A DNA stretch of 64,000 bases from an uncultured Dehalococcoidia bacterium (GCA_903844845.1 CAIMVG010000006.1:87942-151941); one strand, 5' to 3'; shown: positions 28,141-37,583, counted from the stretch's first letter. The notes: generated from the sequence alone by a model not told the origin. Numbers and translations: made by a program.

Positions 28141-28416
28141 ATGGAAATCAAGCTGGCAGTGCGAGTAACTCCGGGCGCAAAACGCAACTCTGTTAGAGGC
28201 CTGCTAACAGGAGTTTGGAGTATAAAAATAGCCGCCCCTGCCGTGGAAGGTAAAGCTAACGAGGCACTGGTGAATTACCTAAGCCAAGTACTCGGGGTGC
28301 GAAAAAACAGCATATCCCTGATGAAAGGGGCAAACAATCGTATTAAACTCCTGTCAATCACCGGGATTACCCCGGAGGAAGCCGCCACCAGACTCACCGG
28401 CGAAGCCGCGGATTAA
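28141..28416 (+). CDS. DUF167 (YggU family) protein
   Basis: A 91-residue member of the DUF167/YggU family, a conserved small protein of unknown function. Family features are VRVTPGAKRNSV (~residue 7), IKIAAPAVEGKANEALVNYL (~32-51) and GANNRIKLLSI near the C-terminus. I prefer ATG 28141 over an in-frame TTG 15 bases upstream because the family begins a few residues before the VTPGA motif. No clear ribosome site is visible. It is divergent from the cinA-like gene and convergent with the zinc-ribbon gene (3 bp between stops). Confidence 0.85.
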   Translation: MEIKLAVRVTPGAKRNSVRGLLTGVWSIKIAAPAVEGKANEALVNYLSQVLGVRKNSISLMKGANNRIKLLSITGITPEEAATRLTGEAAD

Positions 28417-28419
28417 CGT

Positions 28420-28647
28420 TTACCAGACTTCTTTATGCTCGGGCATTTTCCCGGCATGACCGCATTGATGGCATTTGTACCCTTCAGACTCGAATACCAT
28501 TTCTTCAAGGCATTCAGGGCACACCACACCAGAGCGAGTACGCATATAGCCGCATTGGAGGCAGTGGTCGAACCAACTGTGTTCGTCTATATCAAGAAAG
28601 ACGTCACCACCGCAACGCGGGCAACATTTGGCTTTCCATTTCGGCAT
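28420..28647 (-). CDS. Small double zinc-ribbon protein
   Basis: A 75-residue protein with two CxxC-CxxC modules. The first is CPRCGGDVFLD ... HCLQCGY (~residues 8-38) and the second is VCPECLEEMVF ... KCHQCGHAG (~45-68). The first module is nearly the same as in the protein at 12577-12837. GGAG lies eight bases before the ATG at 28647, which is preferred over the longer open frame. Function is unknown; such tandem ribbons often bind RNA polymerase, ribosomes or nucleic acid. Confidence 0.72.
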   Translation of the reverse strand: MPKWKAKCCPRCGGDVFLDIDEHSWFDHCLQCGYMRTRSGVVCPECLEEMVFESEGYKCHQCGHAGKMPEHKEVW

Positions 28648-28785
28648 CCAGGTCACTCCACATTCAATATAAAATTTCGATGGGATTATCAAATATAACT
28701 ACGCAAAATGCCTAAGGGTCAATTTAAATATGCTAACACCAAAGGGAGATCGAAATTTCACAAAAAGGGAATTGTAGCGGAATGA

Positions 28786-28989
28786 TCAGGATTCGTCAAG
28801 AACGATTTCGAATGGGCAACAAATCGCACTGCTGGTGCAAACAGCTTCGCATAAACCGCACCACGTGCACGAATCCCCGCCGACGAAAAATACCAATTCT
28901 TCGCGCAGTTCCAACCCATGGGCCTGGCAAACCCCCACACAGAGACCGCAACCACTGCATTTTTTTGGGTCAATTTTCGGAATCAGCAC
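28786..28989 (-). CDS. 2[4Fe-4S] ferredoxin
   Basis: A 67-residue bacterial-type ferredoxin with two complete C-x2-C-x2-C-x3-C motifs: CSGCGLCVGVC (~residue 11) and CTWCGLCEAVC (~41). The proline that usually follows the last Cys is absent in both. The start is GTG at 28989, with TGAGGT six bases upstream. It acts as a soluble low-potential electron carrier; the partner is not evident. The gene lies downstream of a Crp/Fnr regulator on the same strand, which could couple its expression to redox state. Confidence 0.85.
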   Translation of the reverse strand: MLIPKIDPKKCSGCGLCVGVCQAHGLELREELVFFVGGDSCTWCGLCEAVCTSSAICCPFEIVLDES

Positions 28990-29047
28990 TTATTTACCTC
29001 AATGGAGATAATACTGCTAACTGTCCGGTAATTCTGTAACCTTAGTC

Positions 29048-29719
29048 TCAAAAACTTGGTTCAACAACCCGCTCCAAACCTTTTTTGTCCCGGATGGCTA
29101 TTTGATGTCGGCGAATTTCTATCAGTTTCTCGTCCTCAAGGTACCTGAGAGAACGGCTGACCACTTCCCGAGCTGTGCCGGCCATCGCCGCCATGTCCCG
29201 TTGAGTGAGTTTCGCTCCAGATTGGGAGGGGTCACCTATATTTTCAATCAGGATTTTAGCAACCCGGCTGACGACGCTGCGGAAAGAAAGATCCTCTACC
29301 AGGCTGATCAGATACCGGATACGCCGAGCCAGGATATGAATGATGTTTTGCGAGAGTCCGGGAAACTGAATGAGCATGTTATCAAGGTCTTCCCGTTGTA
29401 TCCCGTAGAGGATAACCGGACCGAGTGCCTGTGCATTCGCGGGCGCGGGGCCCATATCAAACATCGGAACATCGTTGAAGGATTCACCGGGGCGCATGAG
29501 GCTTAGGATCTGTTCTTTGCCCTCAGACGAGGTTTTGAAAAGCTTGACCACGCCGGCAACAACGAAAAACAAAGTTCGGGCATGAGCCCCTTCGGTCAAG
29601 GCCATTTCGCCGCGAGCAAGTTTTTTTTCAAAAACATGCTTGCTTACTATTTCCAGGTTCTCCAAAGAAAACCCGGAAAAAAAAGGCGAAGCTTTAAGAA
29701 ACTCCAGTTTTGTCGTCAT
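29048..29719 (-). CDS. Crp/Fnr-family transcriptional regulator
   Basis: A 223-residue regulator. The N-terminal cyclic-nucleotide-binding-like beta roll (~1-120) contains RGEMALTEGAHARTLFFVVA (~36-55), a dimer helix follows, and the C-terminal winged helix has LTQRDMAAMAGTAREVVSRS (~172-191) then LRYLEDEKLIEIRRHQIAI. No N-terminal cysteine cluster of the FNR type is present, so it is not an oxygen-sensing FeS member; the ligand is unknown. It lies between a leucyl aminopeptidase gene and a ferredoxin gene, all on the minus strand. Confidence 0.9.
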   Translation of the reverse strand: MTTKLEFLKASPFFSGFSLENLEIVSKHVFEKKLARGEMALTEGAHARTLFFVVAGVVKLFKTSSEGKEQILSLMRPGESFNDVPMFDMGPAPANAQALGPVILYGIQREDLDNMLIQFPGLSQNIIHILARRIRYLISLVEDLSFRSVVSRVAKILIENIGDPSQSGAKLTQRDMAAMAGTAREVVSRSLRYLEDEKLIEIRRHQIAIRDKKGLERVVEPSF

Positions 29720-29744
29720 ACGCCCATCAGGTGATGTAAAATGG

Positions 29745-31247
29745 CTACTTCTTAGCCATTTCCATGACCAGAGTCACCAGGGTGCGAACAGGTATCCCAG
29801 TTGCCCCTTTGATATAATATCCATCTTCTTTTTCTGACATGTCCACTCCGGCAATATCCATGTGAACCCATGGAGTGTCCCCGGCAAATTCTCTCAGGAA
29901 TTGGGCTGCGGTGATGGCTCCGCCGGGCCTGCCGCCGGTATTTTTAAGGTCTGCCACATCGCTTTTATTCTGTTCCTTATATTCTTCAAACATGGGCAGT
30001 TGCCAGCTCAACTCCCCGCTTAAAATAGAAGCATTCAGCACCCGGTCCGCCAATTCCTGTGTATTGGTAAAAACGGCGTTGCAAACATGGCCCAGCGCCA
30101 CCACGCAAGCACCTGTAAGAGTGGCTACATCGATGATGTTATTGGGCTTAATTATTGCATTGACATAGCTTAACGCATCAGCAAGTGTGATCCGACCTTC
30201 GGCGTCGGTGGTTATTACTTCGATGGTTTTCCCGTTCATGGCCTTCACGATATCGCCAGGTTTATAGGCATAACCGCTCGGCATGTTCTCGACGGCGGCT
30301 ATGACTGCGGTCACATTTATATCAGGTTTAAGCTGTGCGATTGCGGACATTGCTCCCAGAACGGATGCCGCACCAGCCATGTCGCCCTTCATATCGCCCA
30401 TGTTTTCAGACGGTTTGAGCGAAATGCCTCCAGAATCGAAGGTTACCCCTTTACCGATAAGCGCAAGGTCGACAAAGCGGTTCTTACGTCCAGTGTAACT
30501 CATGATGATGAATTTCGGAGGTTCCGCGCTTCCCTGGCTCACCCCCAACACACCTCCCATCCCGAGTTCTACCATCTCGTCTTTCTCAAGGATCTTCAGG
30601 GCCAAGCCTGATTTTCTGGCGATTTCGGTTGCACTCGATGCTATATCCGAAGGAGTCATAAAGTTTCCCGGTTCATTGACCATGTCACGTGCCAGAATGC
30701 CCGCTCCGGCCATGATACGGCCCATCTTGACGCCGCTTTGTACGGCCGGTTCGTCCGACGCGGAACAGATTAATGTAATCTCCAGTGGGTCGCCATATTC
30801 CGCTTTTTTTGTAATATGTTTTCTGAACGTATAGAGTCCCAGCATAGACCCTTCCACGATAACTTGTGCGATATCGGAACTCTTTGCATCCCCGGCGTGT
30901 ATTCCACGGGTCTGGATAGCTATTGTGGCCACTTTCTTTTGACGCAGGGTCCTGCAAAGACCAGCAATTGCCCGGCGCAATTTGTCAGAGGTAAGCGCAG
31001 ATTTATTACCAAGGCCCATGATTACAACCAGACTGAAACCCTTGTCGATAAGCCTATAGAACAATTCGCATTCGCCAAGTTTGCCAGTAAGGCGCTTCTG
31101 CTTAAACGAATAGGAAATCACCCCTCCGAGGATTTTATCCAACTCAACGATTTCTGTGTTAAGCTTTTTGTCGTCTTCAAAAAAAGCAATCACTAAAGCT
31201 TGCGCCGTACTCTGGTTCAGCCCAGAAGAACTGACTTTGAAATCCAT
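29745..31247 (-). CDS. pepA: Leucyl aminopeptidase (M17, PepA type)
   Basis: A 500-residue cytosolic dizinc aminopeptidase. The metal-binding part shows GKGVTFDSGGISLKPSENMG (~residues 254-273), DMKGDMAGAA, and the family signature as TTDAEGRITLAD (~335) in place of NTDAEGRL. The N-terminal macro-like domain is present, so length is normal. The ATG at 31247 is supported by AAGGAG six bases upstream; the six extra residues of the longer frame are unlikely. TATAAT on the minus strand at 31313-31318 is a possible -10. Role: peptide turnover. Confidence 0.93.
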   Translation of the reverse strand: MDFKVSSSGLNQSTAQALVIAFFEDDKKLNTEIVELDKILGGVISYSFKQKRLTGKLGECELFYRLIDKGFSLVVIMGLGNKSALTSDKLRRAIAGLCRTLRQKKVATIAIQTRGIHAGDAKSSDIAQVIVEGSMLGLYTFRKHITKKAEYGDPLEITLICSASDEPAVQSGVKMGRIMAGAGILARDMVNEPGNFMTPSDIASSATEIARKSGLALKILEKDEMVELGMGGVLGVSQGSAEPPKFIIMSYTGRKNRFVDLALIGKGVTFDSGGISLKPSENMGDMKGDMAGAASVLGAMSAIAQLKPDINVTAVIAAVENMPSGYAYKPGDIVKAMNGKTIEVITTDAEGRITLADALSYVNAIIKPNNIIDVATLTGACVVALGHVCNAVFTNTQELADRVLNASILSGELSWQLPMFEEYKEQNKSDVADLKNTGGRPGGAITAAQFLREFAGDTPWVHMDIAGVDMSEKEDGYYIKGATGIPVRTLVTLVMEMAKK

Positions 31248-31391
31248 CGAATGCTCCTTAATCACAATTTCTATGCCGCCGGTTTAATCGCCAGCAGTCA
31301 CACACTAACCTTATTATATGCTAATCGTGCATCGATTTAATATCCAAATTGGTAAAACCTAAAATAATATATTATTCCTTGTATCCCCGGT

Positions 31392-32915
31392 TCACGTCTT
31401 GAAAAGATTTCTTACAAGAACCTTGTCGACAACTCCATCCGGGGTTTTCGGAAGGCTGTCCAGAAAAATAAAATACTTGGGGACTTTGTAATTCGCGAGG
31501 CGCTCAAGACAAAATTTTATCAAGGCATCTTCGCTCGGCCGTACCCCTTTTTTTACAACGAGAGCCGCGCCGACGACTTCACCTCTCATCTTGTCGGCAA
31601 CCCCAACAACCGCCGCATCAGCAATGGATCCGTGCTGGCAAAGGACGTGTTCTACGTCCGAAGGAAAGATGTTTTGTCCTTTGCAAATCAACATGTCTTT
31701 TTGCAAGCCCAATATGTACAGGTACCCGTCTTCGTCGAGTATCCCCGTATCCCCGGTATGCAGCCAGCCGCCTTTAATAATTTCTGCGGTAGCCGCGGGG
31801 TTGTTGTAATAACCTGACATCATCGGCCCCTGTATTATTACTTCTCCCTGTTGTCCTGATCTGCCCCCGGTGAGTCCCGGGACTTCAACTCCTATTTTCC
31901 ATCCGGAGAGGGCGGGCCCGACGCTTCGCGGACGGGAAGTGCCGTTTACAGGTTCGCAGGTCACATGTCCAAGGGTCTCGGTCAAGCCATAGAAGTTGAT
32001 CAACCTGATGTTCAGTAGCTTCAGATAATTTTGGACTGTCTCGATCGGCAGTATATCCCCTGCACTGGCGCAAATGCGGAGGGATCCCATGGAATGTTTT
32101 ACTCCTTCTGTTTCAATCTTGCGAAGAACCATAGAATGCATAAAAGGTACTCCAAAGAACATCGTCACTTTGTGCCGTTCAATCGCTGCGAGCAGATTGT
32201 CGATGGAAACACCATTAAGGATCACCAGTCGGCTGCCGCTGAAAATAGAAGCGAGCATCACAACAGTCAGCCCTATCACATGGTGCATCGGGAGCGCGAA
32301 TTGAATGACGGTGTCGGTCGGCCCTTGTTTAAAGCTCGAAGCTGAAATGCCGATTTCTGCGACCATGTTACCGTGCGGAGCCAATACCCCTTTTGGAGAA
32401 AAACTGGGACCGGATGTGTATGAGATATGAGCAGGGTCCTCATCAGTTAGATTGACTGGTATGTGTTCGTTGGCGGGGACCGAGATGAAATCGGAAAAAT
32501 TTAGAGCATCGATCTGAGCATGATGTGCTGCGACATTCACCAGCATTTCTATTCCGAAACGCTTCTTTACCTGGAGAATCGTGGATTCCGGATTTTCTAT
32601 CTCACAAATTGCCGCCCGAGGACGTGAATCTCTGAACAGGGAAATGAGTTCATCGGGTTTATATTTTGGATCGAGGAGCACGGCTATTGCGCCTGCTTTA
32701 ACAATCCCGAAATATGCGATGATAAACTCGATGGAATTCACGAGGAGAAGAGCAACCCTATCGCCTTTTTTAATACCGCGCCGGTATAGTGCAACTCCGA
32801 AGCAAGAGGACATCTCATCGAGCCGGTTGAAAGATATGTCCCGCTCTCCGTGCACGACAGCGGGCCTGTCGGCGTACTTCGCAGCAGCGGCAGAGAGCAT
32901 TTCAACAAGATTCAT
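31392..32915 (-). CDS. Acyl-CoA synthetase-like (ANL superfamily) protein with degenerate catalytic motifs
   Basis: A 507-residue adenylate-forming enzyme homologue with both the N- and C-terminal domains. Some core motifs are intact: NFYGLTET (A5, ~310), LHTGDTG (A7, ~390) and the adenine loop. Others are not. The P-loop reads YTSGPSFSPKGV instead of TSGTTGxPKG, the hinge motif reads GLQKDMLICKGQN where GRxKD is expected, and the C-terminal catalytic Lys is Val in PKTPDGVVDK. It may be a slow, specialised or non-catalytic homologue. The gene stands alone on the minus strand between pepA and thiC. Confidence 0.82.
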   Translation of the reverse strand: MNLVEMLSAAAAKYADRPAVVHGERDISFNRLDEMSSCFGVALYRRGIKKGDRVALLLVNSIEFIIAYFGIVKAGAIAVLLDPKYKPDELISLFRDSRPRAAICEIENPESTILQVKKRFGIEMLVNVAAHHAQIDALNFSDFISVPANEHIPVNLTDEDPAHISYTSGPSFSPKGVLAPHGNMVAEIGISASSFKQGPTDTVIQFALPMHHVIGLTVVMLASIFSGSRLVILNGVSIDNLLAAIERHKVTMFFGVPFMHSMVLRKIETEGVKHSMGSLRICASAGDILPIETVQNYLKLLNIRLINFYGLTETLGHVTCEPVNGTSRPRSVGPALSGWKIGVEVPGLTGGRSGQQGEVIIQGPMMSGYYNNPAATAEIIKGGWLHTGDTGILDEDGYLYILGLQKDMLICKGQNIFPSDVEHVLCQHGSIADAAVVGVADKMRGEVVGAALVVKKGVRPSEDALIKFCLERLANYKVPKYFIFLDSLPKTPDGVVDKVLVRNLFKT

Positions 32916-32985
32916 ATCATTTTGCAGTACGAACGGAATATTTAATTACACAACAAACAATTGGCAGCATGTGCAGGTTCAAAGG

Positions 32986-34281
32986 TCAACAGCCTGGAGT
33001 TGTGACGCCGAGTTGCTCGGAAATAATCTGCATTGCGCAAAATTGGCCGCACATGCTGCAGGCCTTCCCTGAAGTTTTATGCCGCGAATGCCCCTCCATT
33101 ACCCTGGAGGGGTCCAGCGCCAACAGGGATTGTTCCTCCCAATCGAGGCGCTTTCTTGCAAGCGACATTCGACGGTCACGTTCTGCAGCACCTGGAACCC
33201 CTTTGACAATGTCAGCGGCATGGGCTGCGATTCTGGAAGCCATAACGCCCTGACGTACGTCCTCCGGATCAGGCAAAGAGAGATGTTCTGCGGGAGTGAC
33301 GTAGCAAAGGAAATCAGCGCCTGCAGCGCCTGCAATCGCTCCCCCTATGGCCCCGGTTATGTGGTCGTATCCCGCGCCGATATCTGTTACCAATGGGCCC
33401 AGTACATAAAAGGGCGCATCCTGGCAAAGCCTTTTTTGTAAAAGTACGTTAGCCTCGATCTGGTTTAACGGCATATGCCCCGGCCCTTCCACCATGACCT
33501 GGACGCCAGCTTCCCGCGAGCGCTGGACCAGTTCACCCAGAGTCACAAGTTCTTCGACTTGCGCACGGTCTGTGGCATCGGCGAGAGCACCCGGCCTCAA
33601 CCCGTCTCCAAGGCTAAGCGTAACATCGAATTCCCTTGCAATATCGAGCAGGCGATCGAAATGTTCATAAAGCGGATTCTCCAAATCATTATGGAGCATC
33701 CAGCCCATCAGGAAAGCCCCGCCCCGTGAGACAACATCCGCCACGCGGCCCTGCTGTTTAAGAAGAGATATTACCCTCTGTGTTACGCCGCAATGCACAG
33801 TGACAAAATCGACGCCATCCTTGCAATGGTCGGAGATGCTGTCAAATAATTCATCGACGGTCATTTTTACGACGGCGTCATGTCGCAAGAGCGCATTTAC
33901 GCCGGCCTGGTAGATTGGAACCGTACCGATGGGGACGCTGCTTCTCGCTAAAATGGCCTTACGTATGGCAGGGAGGTCACCCCCGGTGCTGAGGTCCATT
34001 ACAGCGTCGGCTCCGGCTTTTATAGCGATATCGAGTTTGTCCAGTTCAATGGCGAAACTGATAAAATCGGAGGATGTTCCGATATTGGCATTGACCTTCG
34101 TACTCAGGCCCTTACCGATGCCTCGGGCCTCTGCTTTATCATGGTTGATGTTGCATGGAATCACAATGACGCCCGAAGCGACGCCTTCACGGATAATCTC
34201 GGCGTCCAACATTTCGCGGCGCGCTACTTCTGCCATGCGGGTCGATATTGTGCCCCGTTTTGCCAGTTCAAGTTGTGTCAC
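32986..34281 (-). CDS. thiC: Phosphomethylpyrimidine synthase ThiC
   Basis: A 431-residue radical-SAM-type enzyme that rearranges 5-aminoimidazole ribotide to HMP-P in thiamine synthesis. The C-terminal cluster motif is [10 protein letters not shown] (~residue 411). Substrate-site segments include [10 protein letters not shown] and DLSTGGDLP, and the core has [12 protein letters not shown]. The length is that of the short form lacking the N-terminal domain of plant and proteobacterial ThiC. The start is GTG at 34281 with AAGGGGGA just upstream. The leader carries a probable TPP riboswitch and terminator. A ThiD2-ThiE fusion at 38802-39872 supplies later steps. Confidence 0.94.
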   Translation of the reverse strand: MTQLELAKRGTISTRMAEVARREMLDAEIIREGVASGVIVIPCNINHDKAEARGIGKGLSTKVNANIGTSSDFISFAIELDKLDIAIKAGADAVMDLSTGGDLPAIRKAILARSSVPIGTVPIYQAGVNALLRHDAVVKMTVDELFDSISDHCKDGVDFVTVHCGVTQRVISLLKQQGRVADVVSRGGAFLMGWMLHNDLENPLYEHFDRLLDIAREFDVTLSLGDGLRPGALADATDRAQVEELVTLGELVQRSREAGVQVMVEGPGHMPLNQIEANVLLQKRLCQDAPFYVLGPLVTDIGAGYDHITGAIGGAIAGAAGADFLCYVTPAEHLSLPDPEDVRQGVMASRIAAHAADIVKGVPGAAERDRRMSLARKRLDWEEQSLLALDPSRVMEGHSRHKTSGKACSMCGQFCAMQIISEQLGVTTPGC

Positions 34282-34305
34282 GTATTCCCCCTTAAAATAT
34301 TAAAA

Positions 34306-34336
34306 CCAAGGCTGGCGGGAATGGCGCTGGCCCTGG
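34306..34336 (-). terminator. Attenuator terminator in the thiC leader
   Basis: On the minus strand a hairpin (34336-34306) pairs CCAGGGC with GCCTTGG, and after a two-base internal loop GCG with CGC. It is followed by TTTTAATATTTT just before the thiC ribosome site. It abuts the closing stem of the putative riboswitch, which fits transcription control. Confidence 0.65.
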
Positions 34337-34426
34337 TCGATTGCTCTTTCCGCATACTGCTTATGTCCAGCAGTTCCAGGGGCTTTCATCGTGATTTTCA
34401 ACTATGGCACCCCGGCCGGAATCAAC
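34336..34426 (-). promoter_or_regulatory. Probable TPP (thi-box) riboswitch upstream of thiC
   Basis: Read on the minus strand, a 7-bp closing stem pairs GTTGATT (34426-34420) with AATCGAC (34342-34336, one G-U). Inside, GGGGTGCC matches the 5' thi-box core and GGGG can pair with CCCC after GATGAAAG, which stands where CTGAGA is usual. The 3' part GAACTGCTGGACATAAGCAG, followed by TATGCGGAAAGA, resembles the pyrophosphate-arm core. A terminator follows. The sequence is divergent, so the ligand is inferred from thiC context. Confidence 0.55.
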
Positions 34427-34434
34427 TTGTTTTC

Positions 34435-34463
34435 AATATAACACAGGCATCAGGGTAATGCAA
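34435..34463 (-). promoter_or_regulatory. Predicted promoter of the thiC leader
   Basis: On the minus strand TTGCAT (34463-34458), 17-bp spacer and TATATT (34440-34435) place the transcript start just before the riboswitch. It overlaps the start of the divergent rsmG promoter region (TATAAT 34469-34474 on plus). Confidence 0.5.
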
Positions 34464-34492
34464 AGATGTATAATGGGTGATTGGATATCAAA

Positions 34493-35209
34493 ATGGAAAC
34501 ACTGATACGCGGGGCTACCGAACTGGGGCTAGAACTTACTCCGGGAATGGTCGACCTGTTTCGAAAATATTATGACGCTCTCATTGACTGGAACACCCGC
34601 ATCAACCTCACCGGAATAACCGGGCCTGAAGAAGTTCAAGAAAAACATTTCCTGGATTCGCTGACGGTTTGCCTTGCCCTGCCACAGCTGATGCCTGAAG
34701 GTTTCCGGCTTATTGACGTGGGCAGCGGAGCTGGTTTCCCCGGCATACCTTTGAAGATTGTGTTCCCCCAAATCGAACTCGTGCTCCTCGAATCTACCGG
34801 TAAAAAGGCCAATTTCATAAATCATTTAGTAGAAATATTGTCGTTGCAAAAAGTTCAGATCGTCAACGCCAGGGCTGAAGATCTGGCCCAATCTGGTGGT
34901 TATCGCGAAAGTTTTGACGTTGCAACAGCGCGCGCTCTTGCTGAAATGGCTGTGCTTTCCGAACTTACACTGCCTTTTTGCCGCATCGGAGGTTGCCTGA
35001 TTGCTCAAAAAAAAGGCGAAATTACGGAAGAAATCGCCAATTCGGTCAAACCCATATCTATGCTTGGAGGAGGGCATCCGGAATTGAAGAAGTTGCATTT
35101 ATCTTATTTTACAGATGACCGTTGTTTGGTTGTCGTCAATAAGATATCTGCCACGCCTTCCCGGTTTCCAAGGCGTTCAGGGATGCCTTCCAAACATCCC
35201 TTGAGTTGA
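34493..35209 (+). CDS. rsmG: 16S rRNA (guanine527-N7)-methyltransferase RsmG
   Basis: A 238-residue SAM-dependent methyltransferase modifying G527 of 16S rRNA. The SAM motif is LIDVGSGAGFPGIPLKIV (~residue 66), and family segments NLTGI, HFLDSL, ATARALAEM and the C-terminal RFPRRSGMPSKHPL are all present. I chose ATG 34493; an in-frame TTG at 34481 lies only six bases after TATAAT (34469-34474). The name gidB is an older synonym. The gene is divergent from thiC and heads a co-directional run with the R3H ATPase and tmk. Confidence 0.93.
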   Translation: METLIRGATELGLELTPGMVDLFRKYYDALIDWNTRINLTGITGPEEVQEKHFLDSLTVCLALPQLMPEGFRLIDVGSGAGFPGIPLKIVFPQIELVLLESTGKKANFINHLVEILSLQKVQIVNARAEDLAQSGGYRESFDVATARALAEMAVLSELTLPFCRIGGCLIAQKKGEITEEIANSVKPISMLGGGHPELKKLHLSYFTDDRCLVVVNKISATPSRFPRRSGMPSKHPLS

Positions 35210-35280
35210 CGCTGCGAACGGAAAACCATTTGCCAAAGGCGTGCGCAGCGCGATAAAATATTAAGAGGATAGCTATCGAA

Positions 35281-36867
35281 ATGCCCAGAGCGATAAAAGA
35301 CGAAATCGGCGAACAAAGCATCAAACAAACGAACCCTGAACTGGATGCACTTCTTGAAAAGCTGCCGGAGAGCGTGCGTGTTCCTTTGCTGGCGCAAGAG
35401 GGGCTGGATAGCCTCCTGGAGATAATTATAGATTTAGGCCGGCCGCCAGAAGCCAGGTTCCCTGACAGGGATTCTATCCTCGACAGCCGCGAGATCACCC
35501 AGGAACAAATCGATTATGTAACGTCCCGAATTAGCGGTTTCGGAGACGATAACCGTGCCGGGATAGCCCGGACACTCCACCGCATTTCTGCCATCCGCAA
35601 TCGGGAGGGGCGTATAGTTGGGCTGACCTGCCGCGTGGGGCGCGCTGTGCAGGGAACTGTCAAAATTATCGAAGATTTGATCCAATCCGGTAAAAGTGTT
35701 CTTCTGCTGGGACGTCCGGGCATTGGCAAGACTACTATGCTAAGAGAGGCAGCCCGGGTACTGGCTGACGATTTGAAAAAACGGGTGGTCATAGTAGATA
35801 CTTCCAACGAAATCGCAGGAGACGGCGATATCCCCCACTCTTCCATCGGGCACGCCCGCCGCATGCAGGTCGCGAGGACCAATATGCAGCATTCCGTCAT
35901 GATAGAGGCGGTGGAGAACCACATGCCCGAAGTTATTATCATCGACGAAATCGGCACGGAACTGGAAGCCCAGGCCGCCCGCACGATTGCGGAACGAGGG
36001 GTACAGCTTATAGGTACTGCTCACGGCAATACGCTTGAAAACCTGATGATAAATCCCACGCTTTCCGATCTTATCGGCGGTATCCAGGCCGTCACCCTCG
36101 GAGATGAAGAGGCCAAGCGCAGGGGTACTCAGAAAACTATTCTTGAGAGGAAATCACCGCCTACGTTTGGCGTCGTGGTGGAGATCCAGGACCGCTACAG
36201 GGTGGCGGTCCATGCGGACACCGCTGAGGCGGTTGATGAAAGTCTGCGAGGGCAACCCGCAACAACCGAGATACGCTGGCTCGAAAATGGTGAAGTTCGT
36301 ATCGAGAAGCAGGAGCCGGTAAAACACGGCAAGGAGATGATAGCCGAAAGACCAAAGGAAAATTCGAAGGAATCTCCCCGCATGTATCTTTTCGGCATCA
36401 ACCGTCAGCAACTAGAAGACCAGGCGCGAGATATGGGCCTTACACTCAGCCTCACGGAGGATTTAAGGACAGCGGGCCTGATGGTTACATCCAAGAGTTA
36501 CTTTAGACGAAAACCCCAAAAGATCCGCGACGCGGAAGCGCACGGCATTCCCATATACGTTTTAAGGACACACACTCCCGTGCAGCTCAGGAAGATGCTG
36601 GTTACCATGCATCCCGGGGCTCTTCAGAACGCTCGTATGACCGACGTATCGGAAGGTCGACAAGGAGCCATTGATTCGGCACTCCACGAAGCTGAGGAAG
36701 CTGCCTCGGATGTGTTGCAAGAAGGCGATGAATCCGTCGAGCTCAATCCCCAGGGAGCATATATCAGAAGACTGCAGCACTTGATCGCCGAAAGAAACTT
36801 GCTCTCTTCAAAAAGCGTAGGCCGCGAACCCAACCGGCACGTTATGATTTTCAGGGATAACCATTGA
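35281..36867 (+). CDS. R3H/ycf45-like P-loop ATPase
   Basis: A 528-residue cytoplasmic ATPase of the family related to SpoIIIAA and plastid ycf45. The P-loop is [12 protein letters not shown] (~residue 144), Walker B is [10 protein letters not shown] (~220), and the stretch [16 protein letters not shown] (~185) is family-typical. After a linker a C-terminal region contains [16 protein letters not shown] (~370), probably the second conserved domain of the family, and the final ~40 residues ([15 protein letters not shown]) match the R3H position. Its role is not established; nucleic-acid binding is likely. The stop overlaps the tmk start (TGATG). Confidence 0.85.
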   Translation: MPRAIKDEIGEQSIKQTNPELDALLEKLPESVRVPLLAQEGLDSLLEIIIDLGRPPEARFPDRDSILDSREITQEQIDYVTSRISGFGDDNRAGIARTLHRISAIRNREGRIVGLTCRVGRAVQGTVKIIEDLIQSGKSVLLLGRPGIGKTTMLREAARVLADDLKKRVVIVDTSNEIAGDGDIPHSSIGHARRMQVARTNMQHSVMIEAVENHMPEVIIIDEIGTELEAQAARTIAERGVQLIGTAHGNTLENLMINPTLSDLIGGIQAVTLGDEEAKRRGTQKTILERKSPPTFGVVVEIQDRYRVAVHADTAEAVDESLRGQPATTEIRWLENGEVRIEKQEPVKHGKEMIAERPKENSKESPRMYLFGINRQQLEDQARDMGLTLSLTEDLRTAGLMVTSKSYFRRKPQKIRDAEAHGIPIYVLRTHTPVQLRKMLVTMHPGALQNARMTDVSEGRQGAIDSALHEAEEAASDVLQEGDESVELNPQGAYIRRLQHLIAERNLLSSKSVGREPNRHVMIFRDNH

Positions 36868-37484
36868 TGCCCCCGTTTATCACCTTTGAAGGAGGTGAGG
36901 GCTGCGGCAAGAGCTACCAGGCACGGGCCCTTCACCGGCGGTTAACCAAACAATCGATCCCCGCCGTGCTTACTCATGAACCTGGCGGCACGACCCTCGG
37001 GGAAAACATCACCCGGTGGCTGAAATGGCGCGGTGACGTACCTATCTCAGCTGTGGGTGAATTGCTTCTTTTCAGCGCCTCGCGCAACCAGCTCATGGAA
37101 GAATTTATTATTCCGAAATTGAATGAAGGGAATGTTGTCATTTGCGACAGGTTCTACGATTCAACCCTGGCATACCAGGGTTACGGCCGCGGTCTCGATC
37201 TCGACCTGATAAAAACACTTAACACTCTGTCGACAGGGGGCTTGAAGCCTTCGTTTACCGTTTTGCTTGATATCCCGGCGTCCGACGGGCTGGCACGGAA
37301 GAACAAGAAACGCATCGATCGGTTCGAAAAAGAAGCGGTCGTTTTTCATGAACAAGTACGCCAGGGATACCTTCAGCTCGCGCGTAACGAACCAAGGCGA
37401 TTCCTGATAATTGATGCCCTATTGCCGAAAAATGCGGTTGCGGACATCATTCAGGAACGAGTTCGGCGTCTGATTAATCTATAA
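36867..37484 (+). CDS. tmk: Thymidylate kinase
   Basis: A 205-residue dTMP kinase making dTDP. The P-loop is FEGGEGCGKS (~residue 7), the DR motif is VVICDRFYDSTLAYQGYGRG (~91-110), and HEPGGT (~34) binds substrate. In place of the usual lid motif with several arginines, the segment KNKKRIDRFEKE is present, as in Gram-positive-like enzymes. ATG 36867 overlaps the upstream stop by one base; the extra Met codon from TTG 36864 is unlikely. Confidence 0.93.
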   Translation: MPPFITFEGGEGCGKSYQARALHRRLTKQSIPAVLTHEPGGTTLGENITRWLKWRGDVPISAVGELLLFSASRNQLMEEFIIPKLNEGNVVICDRFYDSTLAYQGYGRGLDLDLIKTLNTLSTGGLKPSFTVLLDIPASDGLARKNKKRIDRFEKEAVVFHEQVRQGYLQLARNEPRRFLIIDALLPKNAVADIIQERVRRLINL

Positions 37485-37583
37485 AGATACCAACTGGCAT
37501 ATCCACACGGGAGAGAAGGGGAGAGGTGGCTGAAATTCAAAGTATTGGACACGCAGCGATTAGTCTACAGCGAAGCCGGTGAT

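Noticed and set aside
31363..31376. 14-bp AT palindrome between pepA and the ligase-like gene as an operator
   Set aside because: Composed only of A and T in an AT-rich gap; chance occurrence is likely and no second copy was seen.
34481..34492. TTG at 34481 as a leaderless start for rsmG, six bases after TATAAT
   Set aside because: Leaderless starts strongly favour ATG, and the ATG at 34493 fits the family N-terminus; kept only as an alternative.
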